Translations under genes and position numbers: made by a program | Origin: CAVLCC01 sp963661535 | GTDB lineage: Bacteria; Actinomycetota; Coriobacteriia; Coriobacteriales; CADBOM01 | Assembly: GCA_963661535.1 (NCBI GenBank) | Contig: CAVLCC010000018.1 | Location: 1-37,030 of the forward strand | Direction: 5' to 3' | Length of the DNA stretch: 37,030 nucleotides | Shown: positions 8,807 to 17,550 of the stretch, piece by piece | Layout: the number at the start of each line of letters is the position of its first letter | Numbering within the stretch: the first letter of the stretch is position 1 | The notes under the pieces: model-generated | What the model saw: only the letters and a program-made list of their open reading frames with translations | Database searches by the model: none | What the model was told of the DNA's origin: nothing

Positions 8807-8833
8807 ATTAACACCGGTGCTTAAGCAAAAAGA

Positions 8834-9400
8834 TTATTTGATTTTCACATCATCAATTTTAATTTGCTTTGCTTCCTTAATTTTCTCATCAACATTATCT
8901 ACCAACTCAAACGTAGAGAGCATTGTTTTTACCTGCTCCTCGTAATCCGCTTTATAGTCGACGAGAAAATAAACAGCTCCGCCGTTGCCATCCAAGAAAT
9001 AGTAGTCCGTCCGCGAATCCCAGCCGTGTTCATAGTTTCCCTTGAGGTAGGTGTTGTTGCCAAGTTTTACTTCACCTTCGTCAACCCAGCCGTCTTTATG
9101 TCTGCTTTTCTGCTCATCTAACAATTCTTGCGCTGTGTCACCGCTTTCCCAAATTGGCTTGAAATAGACGCCATCTGCAAATTCAAATGAAATCTTGTCA
9201 ACGGTGTCTCCACGCTGATGACCTGCTTTCACGCCGTCGGGCACCTCAATTTTAAACCATGTGCAGTCTGTTACCTTGGTGTTAGCGCTCCCACTTGTGC
9301 CTCCGTCTTTGCTTTCGCCACACCCTACGAGAAACATTGCTGCCAAAAGGCAAATTGCAAGCGCCAACCCAACCGCAGTCAGTTTTTTTGCGCGTATCAT
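8834..9400 (-). CDS. secreted lipoprotein, function unknown
   Basis: A type II signal peptide is clear: positive MIRAKK, a hydrophobic stretch, and lipobox FLVGC near residue 28. The mature part (about 160 aa) is soluble with many Asp, Lys and aromatic residues and no family I recognise. The ATG at 9400 is preferred over an in-frame GTG four codons upstream because the latter lies within the G-rich ribosome site (GGTGGGGGG). It follows another small lipoprotein gene by about 65 bp, and a terminator follows it. It is probably anchored on the outer face of the membrane after Lgt processing. Any link to the two-component operon upstream is only by position. Confidence 0.85.
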   Translation of the reverse strand: MIRAKKLTAVGLALAICLLAAMFLVGCGESKDGGTSGSANTKVTDCTWFKIEVPDGVKAGHQRGDTVDKISFEFADGVYFKPIWESGDTAQELLDEQKSRHKDGWVDEGEVKLGNNTYLKGNYEHGWDSRTDYYFLDGNGGAVYFLVDYKADYEEQVKTMLSTFELVDNVDEKIKEAKQIKIDDVKIK

Positions 9401-9438
9401 ATCCCCCCCCACCTTTCGTTTTAAAACTTTATTTTCTT

Positions 9439-9480
9439 AACTCTAACTTAACTCTAACTTGACTCTAACTTGACTTCTTA
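9439..9480. repeat. three tandem 11-bp repeats between the two lipoprotein genes
   Basis: Units AACTCTAACTT at 9439 and 9450 and GACTCTAACTT at 9461 run head to tail, followed by a decayed GACTTCTTA. The last units overlap the stop end of the upstream lipoprotein gene (9465), so slippage here has altered or could alter its C-terminus. Confidence 0.85.
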
Positions 9481-9884
9481 AATGTGAGTGAAGCACTGTC
9501 TACTGAAATAGTTAACTTTCCGTCTTTAAGCGTGCATTCGGTGGAGTCAGCACCAAATTTGAGTGTAACTGTGCTGGCATCTTTCACTTCCCAAGTGCCA
9601 TCTTGACTCTGTCCAAAATATTCAAATTTCCCAGTCTTGTCTTCGTTTAGCGTGAGAGAGCACGTGCCTGCCAGCGATTCGAGCATAGCCATGTCGCTTT
9701 CACCATATACTTGGTCGCCTTCTGTCAGTTCGCACATCTTCCATGTGCCTTGGAAATTCTTCTGAAGGTCAGCATTACTTTGACCACCACCCGAGCATCC
9801 GCTAATAGCGAATGCGCAAAGAGCAAGCGCAACACCCAAAACACCTACTAGCAAAACGAATTTTGATTTTTGTAATTTCTCCAT
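9465..9884 (-). CDS. small lipoprotein with lipocalin-like beta pattern
   Basis: 139 aa with a type II signal peptide: MEKLQKSK, a long hydrophobic stretch and lipobox AISGC near residue 30. The mature domain starts NFQGTWKMCEL and alternates short strands (TGKFEYFG, GTWEVKDASTVTLKFG, GKLTISVDSASLTFKK). This is the pattern of small extracytoplasmic proteins with a lipocalin-like fold, an assignment by appearance only. ATG start with GGGAGG upstream. It lies just downstream of the response-regulator gene on the same strand, with a 160-bp gap that contains the palindrome AAAAGTACTTTT (9953-9964). It may be a target of that system, but this is a guess. Confidence 0.82.
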   Translation of the reverse strand: MEKLQKSKFVLLVGVLGVALALCAFAISGCSGGGQSNADLQKNFQGTWKMCELTEGDQVYGESDMAMLESLAGTCSLTLNEDKTGKFEYFGQSQDGTWEVKDASTVTLKFGADSTECTLKDGKLTISVDSASLTFKKSS

Positions 9885-10046
9885 TTAAACCACAACCTCC
9901 CCAATGTCTAAAAACTTTATAGATTTAAAAGCACTCTTGCTATTGCAACTAAAAAAGTACTTTTCTTGCTTTTAAACATATAGAAAAACGCGATTTTGCA
10001 GAAGTCACCAGAGGTTAAACCTGCGCGCTAAATTTGGGACATATGG

Positions 10047-10682
10047 CTATTTTTTTTGAGCGCCAGAATTATTTTTAGGAACAATTAAACCTTGAGAAAC
10101 TGCATGAACTGCCAGTTTGAGAATTGAATCGTAGCCTGTTTTTGCCAGAATTTCTGTTATGTGACGCTTAACTGTGCTCTCACTCATGTAAAGCTCTGCT
10201 GCCACCTCTTTTCGCGATTTTGCCTCACAAACAAGGCGCAAAATGTCAATCTCAACCTGCGTTAGTGAGGCGGCATCAGAAAACACACTTTTAACTTCGT
10301 TTGGATAAATTGAATAACCTTTATAAGTTGAGCGAATGATTGAGACAAGTTCGTCTGTGCCGATGTTTTTGTAGACAAAACTGTGAACGCCCGCATCTTT
10401 TGCTTGAGAAATAAAAGTGACCTCAGGCATCCCTGTCATGATAACAATTTTGACGCTTGGGCTTTGTTGCAAAAGCCCTTTTGCCGCCTCGATCCCATTT
10501 GCGCCTTTTTCGTCGCAAACGTCAAACAGTGCCACGTCGGCAAACGTTTTAGCTATAACATCAACAGCATCTATCGCGCTAGAAACCGCCCCTACAACCT
10601 CTAGATCTTCTTCTGCATTAAGAGCTTTTACAAGAGAGTCACGCAAAATCACCTGATCCTCAGCAACAACAATTTTAATCAT
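10047..10682 (-). CDS. NarL/LuxR-family response regulator
   Basis: Two-component response regulator. The receiver domain (about residues 1-120) has the acidic pair E8/D9, the phospho-acceptor D54 (ALFDVCD), T83 (IVIMTGM) and K105 (FVYKNIG). The C-terminal LuxR-type helix-turn-helix (about 138-195) includes LTQVEIDILRLVCEAKSRKE and the recognition helix SESTVKRHI. It starts at an ATG six bases after the histidine kinase stop, and both belong to one three-gene operon read 13.9 to 10.0 kb. It is presumably phosphorylated by the kinase at 10689-12239. Targets cannot be read here; palindromes at 9953-9964 and 13957-13972 are candidate sites. Confidence 0.93.
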   Translation of the reverse strand: MIKIVVAEDQVILRDSLVKALNAEEDLEVVGAVSSAIDAVDVIAKTFADVALFDVCDEKGANGIEAAKGLLQQSPSVKIVIMTGMPEVTFISQAKDAGVHSFVYKNIGTDELVSIIRSTYKGYSIYPNEVKSVFSDAASLTQVEIDILRLVCEAKSRKEVAAELYMSESTVKRHITEILAKTGYDSILKLAVHAVSQGLIVPKNNSGAQKK

Positions 10683-10688
10683 TTATCC

Positions 10689-12239
10689 TCAAAACCCCTG
10701 TTCAAAAGTTGCAACAATCATAAATGGATCTGTGGCAGAAATCTCAAATGTGCCACCCTTGCTCTCAATGCGCTTCTTCATTGCACTAAGTCCCGTGCCA
10801 AGTTCTGGCATTGTTTTTGCCCCATCTCCATCGTTTGTTATCGTTATAGTAAAGCATTTCTCATCTTCTATTATGTTAACCCAAACATTTTTCGCATGGC
10901 CATGTTTTAGAGCATTTGTGGCAGCTTCGCGCAAAATTTCCGGCAGCAAATTGTGCGAAGGGTTGTTGGCGGCTTCAGGCTTTGTGCTAAAAGTATTAGA
11001 TTTTGGGGAGGAAGCAGCAAGCAGGCAGCCATTGTCCTCAGTAGACGGGTAATCACAGTCCTTATCAGGCGGACGATCGTAGGCTTTAGCAGATATGCAA
11101 TCATAACCCTCAATTGTAATTTGAACACCTGCCTGCGAAAATGCATTTATAACCGAAGCAAGCTCGTCTTGGGGTTCAACTTGCCCAGCCGCCAAATTAA
11201 CCGTGATATCATGCATCAATTCGCGAATTTGGTCTTGCGTTACGCTATCTACATTTGCCCCTTCGAGCCACTGATGCAGGATAGAAAGGCGCTGTCCTAT
11301 TTCATCATGAACTCGTTTGTGCATCTGAAATGCAGCCTCTTGTTTGCACGACTCTTCCAAGTTTTTAAGCTCTTCTGATAGCCGTGCGTTAGCTCTTAGA
11401 AGTTCTTCATTAGTTACTTCAATTTCATTATATAATTTCTGAAGCTTAGATACATCAACTTCCACAATTTGCTCTGTCAAGCGCTTCCCACACATGCGAT
11501 TTTCCCTAGAAAACATAAGTGTTCTGTTGTCGGATGTTAAGACGAAGCATGACTGTTCTAAGTTATTTACCTCATCTTTTGAGAGCTGGCAAATTTTCTG
11601 CCAAACGTTAATATTTTCCATCAAGTGACCGCCAACGCCTAAGCCCACAAGCTCGTCTCGCATGGCATCGTTCATAAATAGAATTCGCCTTTTTGTTGAA
11701 ACCAAAACCCCCTCATTCATGTTCTTTAGAGCCTCTGCAATCGAAAGTGTTGTTATGTTGTTTTTAGCGCGATTTAAGTCGAGCCAAACTGACGCACTAA
11801 CTCTGAAAAGAAAAAATGCAAGGTCGCAAAAGAGCAAAAGCCAGCTAAAACTTCCAGTAAGGGCGATTGCCGGAGGGGTTCCTAGTGCTAGGATGCATAG
11901 TTCTGGTATCATAATTGCTTTTTTCTGGCGGATCGCAAGTGTGAGCCCTAATGCAAAAATGAAGGCATTTATCCACAAAAACGGCTCAAGATCAAAAGAG
12001 AGCATCCTCATGCGAAAAAGAATTCGACCAAAATTGGAATGTGCTGAATTTAATATGAAACAAATTAACAGCAGGTGCAAGACTAGAAGCAATTCATACG
12101 CTAGGGCACCCTTAACTTTTTTAGTTTTTGCGTGAGTTGAAATCAGCATAGCGTGCAACGTTTGAGCAAAGGCAAGAAAATATGCTACAAGCGTTAAAGC
12201 GATAAGAACTGGCTCTTTTATGGAGAATAAAAAATTCAC
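10689..12239 (-). CDS. HisKA_3-type sensor histidine kinase
   Basis: The N-terminal half carries about six hydrophobic segments (to about residue 175). A short PAS-like stretch and a coiled coil follow. The phospho-accepting motif HKRVHDEIGQRLS lies near residue 308. The catalytic HATPase part has the N-box REAATNALKHGHAKN, the D-box TITNDGDGA and the G-box GTGLSAMKKRIESKGG. Between dimerisation and ATPase parts sits an Asp/Ser/Pro-rich insert of about 45 residues, unusual for this family. Start is GTG at 12239, one base after the upstream TAA. Partner of the LuxR-type regulator just downstream. The signal is unknown; the transmembrane half suggests membrane sensing. Confidence 0.92.
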   Translation of the reverse strand: MNFLFSIKEPVLIALTLVAYFLAFAQTLHAMLISTHAKTKKVKGALAYELLLVLHLLLICFILNSAHSNFGRILFRMRMLSFDLEPFLWINAFIFALGLTLAIRQKKAIMIPELCILALGTPPAIALTGSFSWLLLFCDLAFFLFRVSASVWLDLNRAKNNITTLSIAEALKNMNEGVLVSTKRRILFMNDAMRDELVGLGVGGHLMENINVWQKICQLSKDEVNNLEQSCFVLTSDNRTLMFSRENRMCGKRLTEQIVEVDVSKLQKLYNEIEVTNEELLRANARLSEELKNLEESCKQEAAFQMHKRVHDEIGQRLSILHQWLEGANVDSVTQDQIRELMHDITVNLAAGQVEPQDELASVINAFSQAGVQITIEGYDCISAKAYDRPPDKDCDYPSTEDNGCLLAASSPKSNTFSTKPEAANNPSHNLLPEILREAATNALKHGHAKNVWVNIIEDEKCFTITITNDGDGAKTMPELGTGLSAMKKRIESKGGTFEISATDPFMIVATFEQGF

Positions 12240-12240
12240 T

Positions 12241-13887
12241 TTAGTCTTCTCTCAAAATCTTTAGCGTTTTTGCATTTTTTTCTGAAAAAGAGATGCGGAG
12301 GTCAATTTCGCGCTTGGGTGCGTCTGGGATGCTCGAGGCGCCTAGGGTTTCCGGTGAATCCAATATGCCTGAGACGTCTGCTGCGTCCAGTGCGTCCGAT
12401 ATTGAAATCATCGCGAACTTGCACTTTTTGGCAAGTGCGCCCTCAATTTCGTCGTAAACTGCGTCATAAAGCTTCTCCATAGTTTCAGGAGATGCGGGAG
12501 AAAGATTTTGAACAAGCACAGCACATTCAATTCCAAGAGACCTAAAGTCGCTTGCACTTTCGGTGAATATGAGGCCCACCTGAGCCTGATCAAACACAAC
12601 GTGTTCTGTTTCAGAAATAACGAGGCTTGCTTTGCGCTTGCAGTAAGCTGTTAAAAATTTCACTCGCATAAGCATAGTTTTGCGAATTGTCCTGTTTTCT
12701 TCAGTTGAAGATTTGGGCAAATTATCCACAATTGAGTTTATCTCTTGCACTTTTTCCTCAAGCGAATCGTCGATTTTTTCTAACAGTTTTGCCTCACTGT
12801 TTGCCCTCCCCATATCCCTATTCGATTCAAGCATTTTAGTCAAAATCGAGTTGGATTCTTCTAACTTTTTATGGTTGTCTTCAAGGATATTTTTTCGCTC
12901 GTTTAAGTCAGAAACGTCAATAAAAGAAACTGCCTCCCCTCCCTTAATTTTAAATGTGCGAATCTGTATATTTTTATCATTTGTTTTGGGAGTAGCTTCG
13001 TTTTTTGAAATAAGTTTCATATTTAGTGGAAGTGAGTTAAAAATATCAGCATAGTGCCAAGATGCAGGAAAAATGCCAGTGTCAAGAATTGTTTCTATTG
13101 CAATGACTAGCAGAATGACACATGTAAGTGAAAAATTTGATTTAAAGAGAAATTCAACTCTCAAAATGTATAAAATGCAATAAGCCGCGGCAATTCCACC
13201 AACAACTATTAGCGGCAAAAAAGCAGGTCGCAAGTTCTTTCTCGCAGCAACAAAGAGTAGAGCGAACCCCGCAACATATAGTGCGACCGCCCAAACAACT
13301 ACACACCAATATCCAATTGCATAAGCGTATTGTCCGTCCCACCTTTGATCATTGATTGTAAATGAGAAAACACATTTATGGACGTTGTTAGTTAAAACAA
13401 GAAATAGTAGGCAGAGACTAATTGCAGCCGCAATAGCACGCAATGTTTTCCCTAATTTTGTGCTTTCAAAAGTCGCAGCTCTAAGAGAGCACGAAAACAG
13501 CAACGTAGGAATTGCCAGCATTGGAATGTAGTATGCGTACCAACATGCGATAATAAAATCATCATTGTTAGATGGGTATTTAACGATAACGACTGCCAGC
13601 CAAAAAGCGAGCAATCCAACGACTACCACCAAGCGTCTGCTAATAAAATGATCGGGGCATCGCTGTCTAACTGTATAGCCCCAAGCTGCCAGTGCTGCCC
13701 CCGCAACAATCATTATTGTGCAAGTAAAGCCTGGATCAGCATTATTGGCCACTTGAAGCGATTTATTTGCAGGCAAAAATGCTTGTAAACACACTACAGC
13801 CACCAAAAAGCACACTGCAATACAAGCGCAAACTATCATGATTTTGCGTTTGTTTGCAAGCTGGCTTTTCTGAGGTTTGTTTGACAC
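12241..13887 (-). CDS. multi-TM sensor-like partner of the histidine kinase
   Basis: The first about 290 residues contain around eight transmembrane segments, in the style of 7TM-type histidine-kinase sensor regions. Next is a PAS-like stub (AVSFIDVSDLNERKN), a coiled coil (about 325-390) and a region with MLMRVKFLTAYCKRKASLVI, which resembles the central helix of degenerate kinase-like proteins. I see no phospho-accepting HisKA motif and no N, D or G box, so it is probably not an active kinase. GTG start with AGGA upstream. First gene of the three-gene operon, one base from the kinase. It likely senses a signal and acts on the kinase; this is inference from position. Confidence 0.75.
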   Translation of the reverse strand: MSNKPQKSQLANKRKIMIVCACIAVCFLVAVVCLQAFLPANKSLQVANNADPGFTCTIMIVAGAALAAWGYTVRQRCPDHFISRRLVVVVGLLAFWLAVVIVKYPSNNDDFIIACWYAYYIPMLAIPTLLFSCSLRAATFESTKLGKTLRAIAAAISLCLLFLVLTNNVHKCVFSFTINDQRWDGQYAYAIGYWCVVVWAVALYVAGFALLFVAARKNLRPAFLPLIVVGGIAAAYCILYILRVEFLFKSNFSLTCVILLVIAIETILDTGIFPASWHYADIFNSLPLNMKLISKNEATPKTNDKNIQIRTFKIKGGEAVSFIDVSDLNERKNILEDNHKKLEESNSILTKMLESNRDMGRANSEAKLLEKIDDSLEEKVQEINSIVDNLPKSSTEENRTIRKTMLMRVKFLTAYCKRKASLVISETEHVVFDQAQVGLIFTESASDFRSLGIECAVLVQNLSPASPETMEKLYDAVYDEIEGALAKKCKFAMISISDALDAADVSGILDSPETLGASSIPDAPKREIDLRISFSEKNAKTLKILRED

Positions 13888-13942
13888 GCTATTCCTATCT
13901 AATTCAATAATATGTTGGCATCTTTAACACTTTCAAGTCCAA

Positions 13943-13972
13943 ATTATACCATTTATGCAGGTAAAAGCCTGC
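13943..13972 (-). promoter_or_regulatory. promoter with palindrome ahead of the two-component operon
   Basis: The minus strand has TATAAT (complement of 13943-13948) about 55 bp before the GTG start. In place of a good -35 box there is a perfect inverted repeat GCAGG-taaaag-CCTGC (13957-13972). A regulator-dependent promoter is a reasonable reading. The rest of 13973-14131 shows nothing. Confidence 0.5.
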
Positions 13973-14131
13973 GTTCTAGAAATGCTGCATGTAGTAATGT
14001 CTAAATTCTGCTGAAATAAATGTTACAAAATGTTACGGTACTTTGAAAAAGGCATGGCAGATATCCCTTGCACTGAGTTAATGCGTTTTATGGTTTAGTT
14101 GTTTAGCGCGAGAATGACAGTCACATCCAAA

Positions 14132-14474
14132 CTATTCGTTTTCAATCAAGAATTCGCAAAGGTAAGGCAGTTCAAAACCAACGCGACCACGACCTCGGTA
14201 ACCAATAACACCTGCGTTGATTAAACATCTGCGATATTGCGCAACTTGCGAGTCGGACCAGCCAAGACGCGCAACAAGGTCATATGTCTTTGTTTCATTT
14301 TCGTCTTGCAGCATTGCTCGGGTGAACTTCTTATCACCTTTAGAAAATTCGCGATCAGTTGCTTCCAAAATTCTTGATTTAATTTCATCTTTAGCAATGT
14401 CAATGCCTTCTTCCTGCAATATGCGCTGGAATCTCACCAAAACTTGGTGTAAAAGGGTTTTCAAATTCACTCAT
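14132..14474 (-). pseudogene. AAA ATPase gene reduced to its head and tail
   Basis: The ATG at 14474 reads MSEFENPFTPSFGEIPAHIA and then GRRH before a stop, a start typical of bacterial AAA ATPases that continue into a P-loop. The overlapping frame carries the usual C-terminus of such proteins: KFTRAMLQDENETKTYDLVARLG, then LINAGVIGYRGRGRVGFE and a final PYLCEFLIENE winged-helix-like end. The whole P-loop body (normally 250 or more residues) is missing and the two pieces are joined out of frame near 14405. A GTG at 14470 would give a 112-residue hybrid, but its N-terminus is an out-of-frame translation. This is an internal-deletion pseudogene. Confidence 0.78.
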
Positions 14475-14550
14475 AGCGTACTTCTTGAATAAACTCATCT
14501 TCTAAGTTTCTCTAAGTTTTTCTAAGTTTGTTAATTGATATTTTTACACT

Positions 14551-15050
14551 ATGCGCAAGGGCGCTTTAAGCGGGCGGATGCGCAGATAAAAGAAGAACGC
14601 GCCGCGGTCTTGGAAAACTGAGTGCCGCCGCTTACCACCCAAAAAAGCCGCAGATTACATAGCCAAAAGTGCTATGTTAATCCCCCAAGAAGCGCGTTAT
14701 GACTACCTATTAAAACTGCCCGACTCAACAGATATAGGAAGAGCCGTAAACACCGCAATGGATGCCATAACGCAACAAAACCCCAAACTCGCAGGTGTTT
14801 TGCCAGACACTTATACAGAACTAGGCAGCAATTTGCTTCGCAACATGTTTCGCATATTCAATAATCCAGCACTTGACGAAGAAGGCTACGACATAATCGG
14901 GCGCATACATGAATACATCTTGGGCAAATTTGCCCCCGCAGTGGCAAGTGATGATGGTGTGTTTTTACGACCAAATCGCTTGTTCGCATGATTATGAATG
15001 TAATCGAGCCAGAGAAGGGTAAAATACTCGAAAACGGCACTTCCGAATGA
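14551..15050 (+). pseudogene. hsdM: hsdM fragment (type I restriction-modification methylase), frameshifted
   Basis: The longest intact piece (14674-14991) reads ARYDYLLKLPDSTDIGRAVN, then GVLPDTYTELGSNLLRNMFR and IFNNPALDEEGYDIIGRIHE, the part of HsdM just before the methylase motifs. Earlier frames add QIKEERAAVLEN, YHPKK and ADYIAKSAML; a later frame adds KSLVRMIMNVIEPEKGKIL, where an intact gene would continue to the SAM-binding motif. At least three frameshifts and the loss of the whole catalytic part show it is dead. No hsdS or hsdR remains nearby. It sits between another pseudogene and ATPase copy 3. Confidence 0.8.
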
Positions 15051-15081
15051 ATAATGGACCGCGCAATGATAGCACCGTAAA

Positions 15082-16359
15082 TTAGCGCAAGCCTGCCAAT
15101 TCCAAAAGAAACTTCCATGCTGGGATTACTTCTATCGCAACGCCGTCTTCGACAATTTCTTTTTCCTCTTGTTTGGTTACGATAATGAAGCGCTTTGTGC
15201 TGGAATCAATTTTTGCTAACTTGACCAAGTTAGTGATTTCGCGAGGCTTTGAAGTGCTAGTTAAGGCGTATGCAACTTGCACGGCCAATTTTCTTTCTGG
15301 AACATAAAAGTCGATATCAATCGCGTGTTTGTTGGATTTCAAATAGTGCAAGTTTTCCCCGTAAACATCACGCATAGCAACAGCAACTTCATTTTCCAGA
15401 AGAGCTGTTTCGTTGTTGACTAAAAACAAATTAAGCAATCCGTTGTCGCCGAAATATCGCTTAGGATTGCCTTCGCGCTCTACAAATTTTGCAACAGCAT
15501 TTTTAACGTCGAATAGCAAATATGCTTCTTGCACCTTTTCGATGTATTCGATTATCGTGTTTTTCCCCACGTTATAGCCTAATGCTTTCAGGCAGCCATG
15601 CAAAGATGACGCCGAAGATTCGCTGCACACACATTCTGCAATTTTTTTCACCAAAAGCCGCAAGGCATCTGGGTTTCGAATATTGTTGCGGGCAACAACA
15701 TCACCCAGCAGCACTTTTTGGTATACGCTTTCAACATACTCGCGAGCGTTGGAATAACGAAGCGATTCAGGGAAGCCGCCGCTTTGATAAAAGCCATCGA
15801 ACGCAGCTGCGATTGTGCCTTTTCCCTTCGTGGAATGAGCAGCGTGTTCGTCGAAGTCAATTTGACGAGCAAGAAGATATTCGTCGAAGCGGTATGGTGT
15901 TATGTGCTTGATGAAATAACGTCCGCCCAGCGTTGTGGCAATTTGCGAGCTTAACATGTGCGCATTGCTGCCTGTAATCCAAGCGTGTTCTGAGGCGTCA
16001 GCCAGTCGCCTTGCGAATTTTTCCCACCCCGCAATGTTGTGTATTTCGTCGAAGAAAAAATACGGTTTATCACTGCTCATTTCGCTTGCAAACATAACTA
16101 TGTCGTTGAAGTTTGCGGTTGTGAATTCAGTTAAGCGTTCATCTTCAAAGTTGACATAGATAATTTGGTTCCAGCTAACGCCAGATTTAACTAAATCTCG
16201 CGCGGCACTGTGCATAATCGTAGATTTCCCTGCCCTTCGAAGACCGGTTAATACATAGTTCGCGTTCTTTTCAAAAGTGTATCTGCGGCTAATAATATTT
16301 TCGTTTTTGATTACTTCGTGCTGGTCAAATATAACGCTTTTCAGTGTTTTGTGGTTCAT
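15082..16359 (-). CDS. AAA_14/DUF4143 ATPase (copy 3, divergent subfamily)
   Basis: Walker A is TGLRRAGKSTI (about residues 38-48) and Walker B YFFFDEIHNI (about 94-103), with sensor-like WITGSNAHML. This is the subfamily whose P-loop reads GxRRxGKS. The DUF4143 region ends with AIDIDFYVPERKLAVQVAYA: the Asp is kept, but the ExK of copies 1, 2 and 4 is replaced by QVA, so a metal-dependent nuclease site is unlikely. ATG start with GGAG upstream. Transcribed alone; two 32-bp-spaced repeats overlap its promoter. It lies in a zone of gene debris, where it is the only intact AAA/DUF4143 gene. Function unknown. Confidence 0.9.
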   Translation of the reverse strand: MNHKTLKSVIFDQHEVIKNENIISRRYTFEKNANYVLTGLRRAGKSTIMHSAARDLVKSGVSWNQIIYVNFEDERLTEFTTANFNDIVMFASEMSSDKPYFFFDEIHNIAGWEKFARRLADASEHAWITGSNAHMLSSQIATTLGGRYFIKHITPYRFDEYLLARQIDFDEHAAHSTKGKGTIAAAFDGFYQSGGFPESLRYSNAREYVESVYQKVLLGDVVARNNIRNPDALRLLVKKIAECVCSESSASSLHGCLKALGYNVGKNTIIEYIEKVQEAYLLFDVKNAVAKFVEREGNPKRYFGDNGLLNLFLVNNETALLENEVAVAMRDVYGENLHYLKSNKHAIDIDFYVPERKLAVQVAYALTSTSKPREITNLVKLAKIDSSTKRFIIVTKQEEKEIVEDGVAIEVIPAWKFLLELAGLR

Positions 16360-16376
16360 AGTTGCGCTCCAATTTT

Positions 16377-16428
16377 GTTCTATATACAGGACAAATATTT
16401 TAACATATGTTCTATATATAGGACAAAT
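16377..16428 (-). repeat. two direct repeats, 32-bp period, in the promoter of ATPase copy 3
   Basis: GTTCTATATACAGGACAAAT at 16377 and GTTCTATATATAGGACAAAT at 16409 differ at one base over 20 and are exactly 32 bp apart. Between them the minus strand has TAAAAT (complement of 16397-16402) as a likely -10; TTGTCC (complement of 16421-16426) inside the distal copy is a likely -35. The array ends a few bases before the WYL fragment. Confidence 0.88.
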
Positions 16429-16444
16429 AAAGGCAAACGGATTG

Positions 16445-16852
16445 ATGACTGTATTCGAAGAGGAACGCGAGGCGCTTAATGGGCCAAAAGCCTTGAACCT
16501 TAAAGGTGTGCATGGGAACGATCTTGATATGCAGGAGTACTCCCGTCAGAACCCGGCCATGAAAACGGGTTACGCCGTTCGGGCCACATTCAGGCTTATG
16601 CCCGACTGGCGATGCACTCTTACTGAAGTGGTCGATTACTTCGGTAAAGCGAATATTCATATCAAGCAGGAGCAGAAGGGCGGCTTGAATAAGCCGGCGA
16701 TATACAGAGGGACAGTGCGCGTAAACTACGAGTCGATGCGCGATTTCGCTCTTAGAAATACACCTTGCATAGAAGTGATTGGGCCACCTGAATTGCGAGA
16801 TAACTTGAAGAATGCGTATCAGGCTATTGCGGAACATTATATGATGCAATAA
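16445..16852 (+). pseudogene. C-terminal fragment of a WYL-domain transcriptional regulator
   Basis: 135 codons without the helix-turn-helix and WYL core expected upstream. The visible part matches the C-terminal (WCX) extension: YSRQNPAM, TEVVDYFGKANIHIKQE, a beta stretch, and CIEVIGPPELRDNLKNAYQA at the end. Upstream the frame runs straight into the ATPase copy 3 promoter, so the gene was cut there. An ATG at 16445 exists but without a good ribosome site. The GC content is higher than in the ATPase gene, in line with a different origin. A separate small protein is possible but less likely. Confidence 0.6.
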
Positions 16853-16868
16853 CGGTTGGGCGCGGTTT

Positions 16869-17549
16869 GTGGCTACAGACCAAAAGCTGGTGTCCTCTGT
16901 TTTAGAGCACGACAGGAGCGAGATGATTTTCGATATCTTCAACAACGAGAATGATGAGCTGCAGAACATGCGAAAAGCGCCTATCACGTTCGTTTCTGTT
17001 ACTGACGGGATTAGCGTTGTATCGGACACTGGTGCCGAGCTGCCCACAAGAGAGGTATACGACAACGCCTTTTATTACGGGTTTGATGTCGTAGTCTTAT
17101 GCAAGGGCGGGAAGTGGGGAGCTGTCGGCTTCGACAAAGACCACCAGCAATGTCGTCTAATAGCAAACTGTGATTACGATACCCTTGATGAAAGAAACCA
17201 CGATCTCGTTTTCAGTAAACGAGGAGAACAGGTCTATTACGATGCTGCGACAAATCGTACGTTGCAAACAAGGTCTGTTCACTTTTGCGGAAACGACGGC
17301 TCATATATACTAGCTGACGAGAAGGGTGAATGGTATTCGCTATGGGAGCGGGAAATCAGAAACCTACTTTGGAGGACGAGCAAGAATGATGTCCGTGTAA
17401 AGAGCGGTTTGCCAGTATTGATGCAATTAGAGAGTTTCGGCGGCTTTCCATTTTTTCAAGATGTGACTAACGGTTTTTATCTCGCTCCCTCCGACTATGC
17501 CGTTATAGACGGTGAGCTGGTTGTAACCCGGCTTATGGAAATAGAATGA
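16869..17549 (+). CDS. hypothetical protein, function unknown
   Basis: 226 aa, intact frame, 16 bases after the WYL fragment, so the two were probably one operon. It is soluble, with no signal peptide or membrane segment and rich in aromatic and acidic residues. A stretch around GGKWGAVGFDKDHQQCRLIA followed by CDYDTLDERNHD resembles a WG-type repeat (beta-propeller-like), then a second partial one around SYILADEKGEWYSLWER. The GTG at 16869 has a weak ribosome site; an internal ATG at 16923 with AGGAG close upstream is an alternative start (MIFDIFNNENDE). I do not recognise a named family. Downstream sequence is decayed. Confidence 0.55.
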   Translation: MATDQKLVSSVLEHDRSEMIFDIFNNENDELQNMRKAPITFVSVTDGISVVSDTGAELPTREVYDNAFYYGFDVVVLCKGGKWGAVGFDKDHQQCRLIANCDYDTLDERNHDLVFSKRGEQVYYDAATNRTLQTRSVHFCGNDGSYILADEKGEWYSLWEREIRNLLWRTSKNDVRVKSGLPVLMQLESFGGFPFFQDVTNGFYLAPSDYAVIDGELVVTRLMEIE

Positions 17550-17550
17550 T

